A stretch of DNA of 47,931 bases from Mycoemilia scoparia (taxonomy: Eukaryota > Kickxellomycota > Kickxellomycetes > Kickxellales > Kickxellaceae): assembly GCA_027575805.1 (NCBI GenBank), contig JANBPU010000123.1, positions 1 through 47,931 on the forward strand, written 5' to 3'. Numbering within the stretch: position 1 is the first letter of the stretch; each line of letters begins with the position of its first letter. Below are positions 21,769-34,018 of the stretch, piece by piece. The notes below the pieces were generated by a model, which saw only the letters and a program-made list of their open reading frames with translations, did not search any database and was not told the origin of the DNA. Position numbers and translations under genes: made by a program.

Positions 21769-23795
21769 TTATAATTTGAAAACTGATATGCCTACAACTA
21801 TTGCGGATCCACCAACAACAATAGTCGAAGTGGCCCAACGAAGTAGTTCTGCAATTGAAGGGTCAGGTACAGGAGTTTCTAGTAATAATAACCCCAAAGC
21901 GCCTTGAACAGCATCTTGGGTAGTACCATCGCTACTACTACTACTATCAACCTGAATGGGTATAATACTATTCATCAGGGCATGCTTTTTAGGATAATAT
22001 AGTTCAGGATGTGTCAATCTCAACAAAACTGGCGCCACTCTAGGATGAATAAACCCATCAGACGTATAATGATCAGACATAGCCGTCGTCCCTTTACAAT
22101 TCCAAAATGCAGTAGGTAAAGCAAATTGTCCTTCAATTACATAGTCCCTAAACAGTGTTCTTTCGGTAGACTTGATCTTGTACCCATTTCTTGGATATCT
22201 GGCTTGATCAAGACTATCAGTTAGTCGGTATCTTGTGTGGAATGGAATTTCCAGTTCGACAGGCGACAACTTTTTGGAATTCATTTGATTTTGTTGTGTT
22301 GGCACTTTATGAAGCCATAGGACTGATCCCCACGAATTGAGCTCTTCTGTAGGGAATTCCAGCTGAATAGGGCCGTGGTGGCTTAAATCTCCCAGCTGCT
22401 TTTTTTCTAGGTCGCGTAGTTGGTATGGATCAAAGAAATGAGTTTGTGGAATAGGAAATATGAGCTCTAGATCACAATGTTGTCTGCTTTCCTTATCATT
22501 CTGTTCAAGGACCATCGATAATTTGGGATGAAGTGATCTCGCATCCTTGGCTTTTAAGATAAACTTATCAAGAGTACGCTTTTGGCTCCTTAATTTAGGA
22601 CTAGAAAGCACATGCTTGAGAGAAATCTTGCTCTTGGAGAACTTTGGACTATTGCTGATTTTTTGTCCATTCCATATCCACCCATCATCGCTGGATTCTC
22701 TATTATGCAATACTTGGAGCTCAATGTTTGGATGCTCGTGCTCATCTTTAACAGGTATTGTGATAGGTATTTTTGACATTGGCGATTGTCCAGCATTGCT
22801 ACTATCATTACTCTTTATCCAAACGACCTTTGACACCACTTGCGTCTGTATCTGTATAAACCCATTATGAGTTCTGGTAAGGATGATTTCAATTCTGACC
22901 TGATCTAACGCATTCTTTTTGTTTCTAAAGACCTCGGGATTTAGGTGAGGTATCAAAAAGTGGTTGTCCGGAAATGCGTGTCTGGCCAAATCAAAGGGTT
23001 TAGAGGCCACCCCGGAAGATTTTCGATCCATTAGAGCCCTTTTGGTTACATCATTTAGTGGGGAATAATAGTACAAGTTTTGCTCTTTTATAGGTATGAA
23101 TGCTGCGCTTGGATGCCCATCGTGATTATCCCATGATTTTACTATATCTTCGCCAGCAAAGGCAGCAAGAAAATCTCCCCAAGCAAATCTAAGCATGTTG
23201 CTTAAATGGGTATTCGAGCTTTAAAACAATATTGCAGAAAAAAAAGTAGTTAGCACCAATGTTTACACAATTGGTCAACTGTATAAACCTTATAGTTCAT
23301 TTTAATACATAGTATAAGAGCTTACCCTCCAATGGCAAATACATGGATTCCATCTGGCTCCAACTCGGTTGGTACAAGCATTGCTGCCTGTTCAGGAATG
23401 GCCCGGCTGTCATTACTCTGTGAAATGCCATGAGCACTTGCAGTTGATATGACTATACCAGCTTTATCGAGATAAGGTGGCCATAACGGAAGTACAGATC
23501 CATCATACAAATCGGTTCTGGTCCACATGTGCCACGAATCATCTATACCGGCTCTCCAGTGACTAGATTTATCGCTTGCATCGATCTGGGCACCTCTTTT
23601 GACATTGAAAAGGCTGCCCTCCGACAAAAACGTGTGTGTTTCTTTGGATATACTGCGCATTTTTGTGTTTTTGTTGGGCGGTGGCGAAAAGTGTGATCTC
23701 GATAGTGCACTAACATCATCTCCTATGAAAAGCTGGAGAAGAAAGATAGCCAGAATCGACTTTGCCAAAAGTCCTCCTCCTCTACACCAAAACAT
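21769..23795 (-). CDS. PBN1/PIG-X family subunit of GPI mannosyltransferase I
   Basis: PIG-X/Pbn1 stabilises the catalytic PIG-M/Gpi14 subunit that adds the first mannose to GPI anchors in the ER. Exons (minus strand) are 23795-23326 and 23218-21769, joined at a split Gly codon to give 639 aa; donor GTAAGC, acceptor AAAG. Family hallmarks: PQTHFFDPYQL (414-424), IPFHTRYRL (481-489) and a following FALPTAFWNCKG (about 522-533), in the order expected for the PIG-X domain. One C-terminal transmembrane segment, about 621-637, ends two residues from the C-terminus, giving a lumenal domain. A hydrophobic N-terminal stretch (SILAIFLLQLFI) may be a signal peptide. The first 400 residues are poorly conserved and I recognise them only through the downstream domain. 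Confidence 0.85.
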
Positions 23796-26138
23796 CTTGA
23801 CTAGTTTTACTACCTTCTACCCTTAGACGCCAAGCTGTAATGAAATTGATACAAGTGGTAGTGGTTATGAAATAACTCTTTGATCAATTTGTTGACTTGG
23901 TAAATAATACAAATAAATCGGTAGTTTTCCAAGTAGACTCTATGAAGTTTAGTAAACACATTTTGGGATTCAATGGTTCCTAGATTATGGGCTGTGATTA
24001 TTTGTGGTAATCAAATTATTTTGATGACGATGGTTTATTCCTAAAAGATGGACTATGAATCAATGATTGCTAAAGAATTTAATACTAAACATTGTTAGTA
24101 ATTTATTAAAGTAACGGTGTTTATAGATGAACATAAAGCTTCGCTTAATGATAACTATTTTTATCAAGTATTGAAGGTGCTTCGCTGTTTATACAACTTA
24201 TGCCTATTCTAGTAATGATACAGTATAAAGCATTGGATGAATATAGGCACCCACCAATTATACAATAGACCAAATATACCACAGCACATCCTGAGAATTT
24301 GATTAAAACTGAACAATAGCATTGTGAGTTCTGTCTTTAAGCCCTTGTCCTTCAACAGCATTGCGTATCCACACATTTCCTTATATTTATTGAGTGGTCT
24401 TAATAATGTATATCACTTTCTGTATCTACCGCCATACATCCAATTTCCTTCGGCCTATCTCCTTACTTGTTTACCTGCATACATATATACACAATTTATT
24501 AGTCCATTTATATATAATAAACTGTTAACCTTTAATATCGCTGGAGTGTTTAAAGTATGGCTTACCTTTCCCCGTTTGTTACTAGTACCAATAGGGCCTA
24601 TTCTACACCTTATATTTGACATAAATAAAAAGCTCTATCCTTCCAGGGGCTTGGCCCACCTTTGCCACAGTGTGCTATTATAATATTAACGGATCCGAAC
24701 CCGCAAATACACTAACATTCTTTATTATTGGCATGATTATGCTCTCGGATTTATCATTTTAATTAATTCCACAGCATATACAGATAGTTTTGAGCGTATT
24801 TAAAGGCTCTCTGTTTATAATGCAGGACTTTGTCCTAGATTCTGCTTCTGTCAAAGTCAATTCCCAAAAGAAAATAATCTGGGATGCCCTTACATTATTG
24901 ACCCTATATCCACTATGCCTTTATTTATTCAGTTACACAATTCATGCATACTTAATTTTAGTCTTTTGTCTCTCTTTCTTTTCATATTAATTAATATTAA
25001 TATAATGCGTAAATAACGTGACATTTGTATACCCAAAATTATAAAGAAAAAATGCGATGGTCAAAACAGCACTTACTTTACTCAGTATGTCCTCCTTCGT
25101 TAAATTATTATCTGTCTATCTGTCTGTCTCTACCAATTAGTAGCAACAGCATATTATCGCCATGCAATCTTGGCTCCCTGTTTCTTTGCAACCAACAGAC
25201 CAAATAATAATATTAAATACACAGCAATTGATTTTACTCTAGGGAATCTTTGGTATATGTGTGCACAAAGTAAATCACGGCAGCAATACCACAACGTTGA
25301 CTTTGCTTGTTTAGGAAGGTTTTAGCTATACAGGAGTAAACTGGTGTACAATGTGTGGATATTTCGGATGCACAAGCCCCAAACCGAAGCGCACTTCCGG
25401 CACACACAGACAAAGATGTGGAGGCCAGTGGATGAATGAAAGTTATATTAATTGTTTCCTTTTTTGGAATTAACTTGATTTACTTTGCCTCACAGCTAAT
25501 TTCCTTCAGTCCGGCCCTGATTTTTTAATTTCCCACTCAAAAGGGATTGAAGACATTATTGAATGAATGAATGAATGGAGCCCAAGATATCACATAGGCC
25601 TCAACCAAATAGAAACACTTGAAAGACTCAGGCTGTTTCTGCTGTCGTTACTAAACTCCATATAAAAAGATTTGCCTCAATGCCGGCTATCCAATATCAC
25701 TTATTATATTTGATACTACTTCTACCATTGCACATACATTCGTAATGCCAGAGTTTTATATTGTTCATCCACACACATAGTGGTATTATTCCATGCCAGC
25801 ATTGGCAACAAAGCTGCCATAAACGTTATATTAATCCAAGCCCCTTATCAAATATAAACACCGGCTTGTCAATCCCCCTTTCCCAGACATCTTTGTTCTT
25901 GCCATACCTGTCTGCCAATTCCTTTTATTAATTCTCTACAAAATACTGTTCTCAAGAACCCATTCTATAACACACATAGAGGCTTTGGTTGCTACTCTGA
26001 TATTTTTCAGTCTCTGATGGCCAGTAATCGCGGATTTTGGCGGAGATCCCTTCAAAACATTAATAATAACAACAGCAACAGCGGGTCAAACTAACGCCCG
26101 ATGTTAAAATGCCATTACAATCTTTTTGTTTTTATGGA

Positions 26139-26258
26139 TATGGATCGTAGTGCTTGAAGAGTACCTTTTGGTGGCCAACGATTATAGGGGCAATTACAGC
26201 CACATGAGTGGCCACCATTTACTAGCAAATAACCATACTTCACAAAGAGCTACCCATA
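26139..26258 (+). mobile_element. TIR element (MITE), copy 4 (diverged)
   Basis: Begins TATGGATCGTAGTGCTTGAA and ends near GAGCTACCCATA. The interior keeps GATTATAGGGGCAATTACAG. The termini have more substitutions than other copies. It shares its right-hand TA with the left TA of copy 5. Confidence 0.7.
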
Positions 26259-26375
26259 TGGATCATAATTTTTGAAGGGTGAAAGTTTACTAGTAAAACT
26301 GGACATCCATTTGGCTGCGATTGCGCCTATAATCATTGGTCCCCAATATTCACCCTTCAAAAATTATTGCCCATA
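26257..26375 (+). mobile_element. TIR element (MITE), copy 5
   Basis: Well preserved: left TATGGATCATAATTTTTGAA, right CCCTTCAAAAATTATTGCCC then ATA. The interior carries AGTTTACTAGTAAAACTGG and GGCTGCGATTGCGCCTATAA, the same blocks as copy 1 in the opposite orientation. Confidence 0.88.
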
Positions 26376-29300
26376 TAGTCAAGGTATTTGTTGCTTTTTA
26401 TATACTATTATGCAATTAATTTCCCTTTATTAAAGAATAATCCACCTTTTGCCTTTACTTTGGTATTAAGTGTGGATACAATAATCATCACAAACCCTTG
26501 TCGCATAATCCAATTGACTTTTAATATTTCCAATTATTTGGGCAAGTTCCTTTCTTTGTCTCCAACATTCCTTCACGGCCAGCTTTTGGTTGTTCTGCAT
26601 GTGTAATGTCAGCCACACGTGTACAATCCCTTTGGATCTGACGAACACGACCTCTCCACTCTGTCAACTCCTTTACAATAACAATACGCACCACTGCTAC
26701 CAATAACAAATATTCGTTGGTCTGTGTTTATATTACTGAAATGTATTTCTCTGAACCACAGACATATTCGCATAAACAAGTTCTCACAACCATCGGATCT
26801 ACTAAACAATTACAGGTTTGTTGGCGGTCCAAAGAAACAGGATTCAATAGAAATTGCCCTCTTCTCACTCACACTCGCACTCGCACTCTTTTGTCTAAGC
26901 TTTTTTTGTTACTCAGTTAGCCATGATGCTTCAGTCCCATGTGCCATTTTATTTATGCAAGTACCTTGGACAAACATCTTCATCCTTTAGTTTAACTTAT
27001 ATTGGCTGGTTTGTATTTCGTCTAGTGCTTCAACATTCAGTCCCGCTACTATGATTAGCACAGCCTCTTGCTTTTACTGAAAATGCAGACAAATGGTGGT
27101 TTGGCCAATTGTTTACTATCCATAGACGACGCATTTCCTCTACAAAAAAATTAATCTTGCCCTTTTAATTATTCGCCATCACTAACCACCAATTTTTTCT
27201 ATTGGGCTGATCCATAGCCATTGTTTAAAATAATTATTGGAATTGTTTACTGGTCTATTTATCAGCTGCAAAACAATAAATGTTTGGGAATTATATTATG
27301 CTTGGGACCGTGTTGTTGTTGCTGTTATCTTTCCCAAAAATATACGCTGTTTTTATTAGTCAACTAACCAACAACATCACCCATCATCTCCTTCTCTGAT
27401 CGGTAGCATCACGGCAACAGTGGTTATTGTTATTGTTATTAGGATTAGTATTAGTATGGCGATGTGGTAGTGACTAATTGGTCAGACATGTTATTTTGCT
27501 GAGCTGACTATCAGCTTCTCGTTTACCAATTAAATATGCATATCCTTTGTCTCTAAACAAACATCATTGAATACATTGTTAGTATTCATTAAATTGCTTG
27601 ACTGCAACCAATTCTACATTCGCACAGACAAGCTAGTAATATCCATACCTGCAGATACCGTGGATTAATTATATCTAGTAAAGCCACGATACTAGCAAAC
27701 TTTGCTCTTCTATCCTCATCATCATCATTGATGATGAAATAGATTGCAACACATTCTAAACATGGGTATATTACTACATACTTCAACATGTCGAAGGAGG
27801 TGGACGCGTTCTACTCCACTGTATGCCTGCATGAAAACCATAAATAGACGCAAATATTCTCCCAATTGAAATGATGTTTCTTTCACAGCATACACGCAGA
27901 AAAGAATCAGCTTAGATCTTGATTTGAGTCACTTTATCCCCATTGCTATATGTTCATCAATATGATATTCAAACTGTGGCTCATGCATCTATTTACTACA
28001 TCATCGTTACCACAAACCCCCCGTGGCTTAAGCTGATTTTGCGCTTCTGCTGCGGATATTCTGTGTGTAGCCACAAACTTATATGCTGCTGCACAATATA
28101 AAACACATGTACTTCCATGTACATTATGATCTACTTTATCGATGTCTTTGTCAAAACAAGAAGCCGGTCTGCAATTAGCCCTGTCAAAGCAAAGCCCCTC
28201 ATGTATCTGAAGAAGCCGAATCAGGACCAGTGAGTGAATCTATTTCTTTTTAAATTCGGCATTGGAGATTGACGCTATCACACAACATCCGCATCTTTAC
28301 CCGAAAACGAATCCTTTTTTCCTTTATTGGCACACACACACAGTCTCTCTCACATGTGTATGTATGTATATAACGACATACAAACAAGGTCCTTTGAAAA
28401 TCTCATATCCGATTTACACCATCTCTTGTACATTGTCATTATCCACTATGCCAAAAGGTGGATTTACCCTTTGGAAAGGCAGAACCTTTGTATTTATGAC
28501 ATGCATATATTCTCTCTGACAAAACATACCATGAAGGCACCACCGATACCAGTATCAGAGTTGAGACGATACTAAAGAAACAATTATAAACCACCATATT
28601 ATAAACAATATATTAAGTAACTGCTATGGCTAACCTCTAAAGACTTGCCAAGTACACACCACACCTTCTTTGCAAACGACCCCTGCATCTTGTAAGATCC
28701 CAACTGAAGTCTTTGTATTAGTATTTTAGCTTTTAAAAAGAGTAGCTGTTATTTTGTACATTCTGGTCTCCCAATATCTTTATTCACAATAATGACTGTC
28801 TTGTATGTATATGCATTATACATCACCGCAACAAAGGGCATTGTGCGCCACAGTTGTCAAAAGACGGTCTTGCTGCTACCAAACCCAAAATTGTCTTGTC
28901 AAAGCCACACCCCAGGCATACTACTACACATTTCCAGCCACACCTAACTAGTTTGGTCTTTTCAATGCTATGCATATCCCACTCAAAATATGGATAAATA
29001 AAATCATTTTTGTACCTATTTTGCATTGTCATGACTTGTTATTTAAGGGTTGTATAATAGTAAAAATTAGTTAACCAGCAACACTACTACTACTACTCAT
29101 GACTAGAAATAAAATAATATTTTGTATATGTATTCGTTTCTCTCCACTTTCCTTATCTTTTAGAAAGCTCATGAGTTCCATTCGCCACAACAATAATGCA
29201 TCAGGATGCATATAAAACACATTTAACCTCCACACAATCTTCCAGCCTATTGGAAGCAAATAAATTCGGATGTGCCTGTCTGTCTACATTGTGATTAAAT

Positions 29301-30108
29301 TGTAGTTACTATTGTTGCTTTTGTGTTGTCCCTTAGGCACACACACAAGATCCACGTTTCTATTGTTGCTGTGAATGAAACTAAATTGTTTTCTTTGACG
29401 ATAACCCTCTTTCACATTCACAATTTATTGGTGTTGATCAATTTCCTTTATCATGAGAACTATTTCAATCCATTCAAAAATCTACAATCTTTCTGTTATT
29501 CTTGTCTACAGCATCACCACCACCACCACAAACACCAACGCAATATTGGCTACTGGACATACCAATGTTCGTTTTGTTTATGGCTCTTTTTGGACACAAG
29601 ACACATGACAAGACAAGACAAATCAAGTCAAAGCAGAAAGATGTTTATTATCCGTCATCGCTACAACAGCCACCACCACCACCACCACTGGATGCCCCTT
29701 CTTGAGCCATGCATACTTCTGCAAGCCCGTGAAATGGGAAAAAAAGAGCTTAAAGCTTTATTAATTGCGGCTCCTTCTCTTGGTGTGGCGGGCTCATTAC
29801 AAAAAAGGAATGAGGGGCAAGAATGAAAAATGCCCTTGGTGGTGGCGACGATTGTCCAATATTTAATAATTAATGGACTTTATGAGAGAGAGAAAGAGAG
29901 AGCGTGTGTGTGGGTGGGAAGAACAATTGAATTGGTGCAGATGCAACCCCTAAAATACTGTCTTATCTGTGCTGATTGTTTGTTATTATCATTTGTGGCT
30001 GTGGTGGTTGGGTATTGTCTTGTTGTATTTGACAGACCACAGACTCCGGCCACTATTTGTCCATTTTTTTGTTGACAAGATATTCCTTTCGGGCTCATTA
30101 GAATGCTG

Positions 30109-30126
30109 GCTGCTGCTGCTGCTGCT
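30109..30126. repeat. (GCT)n microsatellite followed by (GTT)n
   Basis: Six GCT units running into GTT repeats in non-coding DNA. Confidence 0.85.
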
Positions 30127-31476
30127 GTTGTTGTTGTTTTTGTGTAACAGGATTGGATGATTGTCAAGTAATAATAAAAGACTCTCAAACCACGCCTTTA
30201 TGGAAAAATACTGACCATGTCTATATCTGGTTTTATGTATCTTCCAGAGATAAGGATATACTAACACTAACCTTGTAATAATGACAATGTCAAGGATTCA
30301 TTCATTGCTTCAATAAAACGAACTTTGGATTATTGATTAGATAGGCAAAAGAATACGCTGAATGGTGGTTGGGCTTCCCATCTAAAGTCACGGGGATTTG
30401 AAAGATTTTTGCTGCTATAATTAGAGACGTTAATTAGCACACCACCACACTCAGGCCTGTAAAATTCTTTTATGTACCGAACTGACCCTGTTTTTTTCGC
30501 TCAGTGTCAAAAGTGCTGATAGAGAGTGAGACAGGCTGTGTTGTGAGTGGTACGGGGTCTGCTCTCGCACACACACACACTTGTGCATTGTCAGTGATCG
30601 ACTTGCCTCAAAGCCCATACAGCTATTACAAATTACCACCAATAAAGAGTCTCTTTTGGTAATTTTCCTTTTGTAGATTGCCATGAGCAACAACCTTGTT
30701 TAGCTTTGAGTATTTTTAGCACGCAGTGTGTGTGTGTGTGTGGTTTCTAAAAGGCATAGATTGATATGGGGATGCCCCATCCACAAAGCCCATGTTTGCG
30801 CTATATGGGTGCAACATATTGCCTGTCGATCTTGTATGGAGGCTGTGTGTACATGGATAGGGTTATAGTCCCCAAATATATTTTGGTCTGGCACAAAAGC
30901 CCTCCTCCTCCTCATCGTCATCATCAGCCAGCTCGGTATATTTGCTTTGACATGTTGTCAACAGCCTGTATTATACTACATTATATATAAATCCCACCAG
31001 TATGGACTAAGGATAAAGTCTCAAAACGATACATCGTGTTCCAACAAATATTTATCCTGACTGTGTATCGTGGCTCGATACATCTCTCTTTTGCTATTTT
31101 TGACAAACATAAAGATCGGCAAGAGAACAGCGCCTATTTGCATGCATTTTTATAATAAACAAGTTTCTACTTATGCTCTCTCTCTCTCTCTCTGCGCCCA
31201 TATGTATGCGTCCCTTGTGCCATTCTAAAACAGGCTTCGCAGCGAACTCTTTGCTAAAAATGAAATTTCTATAAGCATATAAACAGTTCCTTTGGTGGTG
31301 ATGGTGGCATTTAGAATATCCATATCCTCCACCTAATCTCCTCAGGCGATAATAGCGGCAGTTTAGAAAGCCTTTTTAAAGATATATATTATGTACACAA
31401 CACCACCAAGACGTTTCGAACCTCCAACCAGATACTACATGACTGTGGGTTTTAGGGAAGTCAAGAAGCTTTGTCG

Positions 31477-31514
31477 AGCCAAGCCAAGCCAAGCCAATCC
31501 AAACCAAACCAAAC
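31477..31514. repeat. (GCCAA)n / (ACCAA)n pentanucleotide repeat
   Basis: Tandem GCCAA units decay into ACCAA units. Confidence 0.8.
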
Positions 31515-32295
31515 CAGCTGGCGCAAAGCATATGCGATCGATCTCAACTCCAGCTTTGAAGAACTGTTATTATGTTGGATGGCTCTCTTTGATGTTTGTT
31601 TATTGCCAATGTCCTTTCCATTATATAAGGTGGCCATTAAAGAATTCTGTAATACGCGAGATAGTAGTTCCTTAAAGTAGTCTCTTTGGCTATCATAAGG
31701 TATAGAGTGTGGGCTTTTTGCTTTAAGAAGGTTCGATATTATCTGGTCTGATGTTAAGAGTTTTTGTATAATCCTGCTACGGCTATACAAAACACAGATA
31801 AAAGTCGGTCAATAAACAACAACACCTCTTGTTTTCTTGCCCTTTCTATACCCTGAATTTCCGCATAAATACTGACTTTGCTATCAACTTCATAAAAGAG
31901 GGCAATGAGATCAATGAAAAGCGTAGAATATTTTAGTTAAAGTTTATTACATTTACTTTGCACACATACACATTTACAAACCAAAAGGTCTGATAATAAC
32001 AACCTTACTGTAGTAGAGTCTGTTGTTGTTGTTGTTGTTTTTGCTTTTATGGTTGATGTCGCGGTTGTGGCTGAGAGTGAGGAGAGTCCTACAGCACTCA
32101 AGAAGTCGTTTGTTTATACACTAGCCACACTTTACAACCTTATTAGCCCATGTATATATATATATATATACATTTAAATGCATTTTATTGTTACTGTGGA
32201 ATAATTTGGTTGTGGCTGTTTGCTTGGCCTTACAAGAGAGCACGCTTTGCTGTTTTGCTTTGTGGATCAGCGAAAGAGTTGATGAAACTTGGCTT

Positions 32296-32313
32296 GAGAG
32301 AGAGAGAGAGAGA
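32296..32313. repeat. (GA)n microsatellite
   Basis: Nine GA units. Confidence 0.9.
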
Positions 32314-33131
32314 ACACAAGAAACATACAAATATTAGTTCTAGCTTCAACATTGCTTACATTTTGAGGAGGGAGAAGAGGGGGGGGGAGTATGGCACATT
32401 GACCAAAGAATTAGGCTCCACATGTTTGCAAATATATATGCGGCTCCGAAGAGTCAGGACTGGCATTTCCGATGGAAATTCCAGTGGTGCACCTAATTAC
32501 TAATGTTGCTGCTACTACCACTACAGCAGACGCTACAAGTCCGTCCATGTTCAGGGCCCTTTTGCTAATACTGTACGGGCAGAAGGAATCAAAGCCTGCA
32601 CGGTGCTCAAAATAAAAGATTTATGGCTGTTGTCGTGCTTGTGTGAGTAGACGTCCGTCTAGGGAGAAAATTGGATCTGAAGAGGCTTTAGACGAGATTA
32701 AGGAAGAAGAGAAGGTGGTGAAATTCCTTTGCAAAGTATCTGTCCATTTTCCTGTTGCTTGGAAACATAGCTTAGGATTATATTTCCATGGCTTGATGAA
32801 AGCTATGAGGTACTTCTTGGTACCTGGATATTGTCCCCCACATGTCTAGCATCGCTATGTGGTCATCCTCTCTCAGGGACATTTCAATGCTTGTCTCTGA
32901 TTGGCATGTAGTTAATATAGCTAGAAACGGCAGAGTGTTCTCTCTACAAGCAGAAGAACTGTGGCAACAATGAATCCGGTGGGCAGGCAGAGTGTGGCTG
33001 GCGCAGCAGCAGCAGCAGAAGAAGGGGGGCAGAATTCCAAAGACATGGAATTAGACCGAGGAAAGGACATAGAGGGTCGGATTAAACCCTTAGAGGATGA
33101 TAAGGTCTTTGAGGAGGCTGAGGTTGAGTAT

Positions 33132-33154
33132 TGCTGCTGCTGCTGCTGCTGCTG
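33132..33154. repeat. (TGC)n microsatellite
   Basis: Nearly eight TGC units. The frames it creates (poly-Cys, poly-Ser) are artefacts. Confidence 0.9.
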
Positions 33155-33731
33155 TTAATGCGGAGGTGGATATGTAAGAGGGGGAGGCATGCAGAGAATA
33201 AGGTTGGAGGTGACCGGGGGTGGCATGGTTCATCTAATAGACCTGTGCTGAGAACCACGCCGAAATGGCTTTCATGCATTTCATTTGTTGGCCAGAAAGA
33301 CAAGAAAGGATAGACAACCGAGATGGGCGACAGATCGACCTTTTCTAGTTTTTCAGCCAGCCCTTTCTTTTAGATGTATGTATGCGTATCCACCCACACA
33401 CCAGGCACATATCTTACATTTTGGTCCTTATGCTCCACATCCAACGTATGGCAGGGTTCATTACCCCTTTGAGTACACCTGATATTTACCCCCTCCGCCT
33501 CTTGTGCCCACCCCATACGCATATATTTTTGCTCAGGCACTATTGCAACTATGGAGAAGGGTTCATATCTCTGTGTGCAGACCACCCACACACCCACGGC
33601 AACTAGCGTATATTCCAGTTTCTTTGTCAAAGATGTGTAATTTTCTAGTTGAATACTAGCAGCAAGAACTCATCGTCACAGCATCGCGGGCTTAATGGCC
33701 GTGGTGGCTCCCTTTCTTTACGATTTTCGCC

Positions 33732-33739
33732 TATAAATA
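33732..33739 (+). promoter_or_regulatory. TATA box of HMG-box gene
   Basis: TATAAATA lies 280 bp before the ATG at 34019, followed by a CT-rich leader with a (CA)n run at 33803-33826. This implies a 5' UTR of about 250 nt unless spliced. Confidence 0.55.
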
Positions 33740-33802
33740 GTTGGCTTCCTCCACCACCATAACCTGGGCTTTCATTAATTATCTTCCTCTTCCTCCCCCC
33801 TC

Positions 33803-33826
33803 CACACACACACACACACACACACA
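33803..33826. repeat. (CA)n microsatellite in 5' leader
   Basis: Twelve CA units between the TATA box and the start of the HMG-box gene. Confidence 0.92.
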
Positions 33827-34018
33827 GCTTCCTACAAGTATATTTTTATACACACAAACACACACATCAGTTGATTCTCTTCACTCGAAACTGGATTTCT
33901 ACACTTTACTACAATTTCCTTCTCCCCCTTTATCTGGATTTCTACTACTATCCAAATTTACTTGCTAAATTATTCCTCCACAGCCTAGAGAGATACACGC
34001 ATTCCAACACCCTACACA

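Larger units (their letters stand above)
23796..33731. other. 10-kb gene-poor region upstream of the HMG-box gene
   Basis: No recognisable protein gene on either strand. Frames are below about 170 codons, lack motifs and are often created by microsatellites (CAC, GCT, GA, CA). It contains the tandem pair of TIR elements (26139-26375) and many simple repeats. No tRNA A/B-box pair is convincing. Its size contrasts with the 0.2-1.5 kb spacers of the metabolic genes. Confidence 0.65.

Noticed and set aside
29323..29826. 167-codon + strand frame with His runs
   Set aside because: His runs come from CAC microsatellites; the remaining sequence has no motif and no regulatory context.
31417..31430. 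TTCGAACC-type motif as a tRNA B box, and a similar one near 24690
   Set aside because: No matching A box, acceptor stem or T-arm pairing around either site.
31461..31790. 109-codon minus-strand frame
   Set aside because: Its C-terminus is translated from a GCCAA/ACCAA tandem repeat and there is no known motif.
32643..33158. Two acidic + strand frames (68 and 65 codons)
   Set aside because: One ends in a TGC microsatellite giving poly-Cys; they do not splice together and match no family I know.
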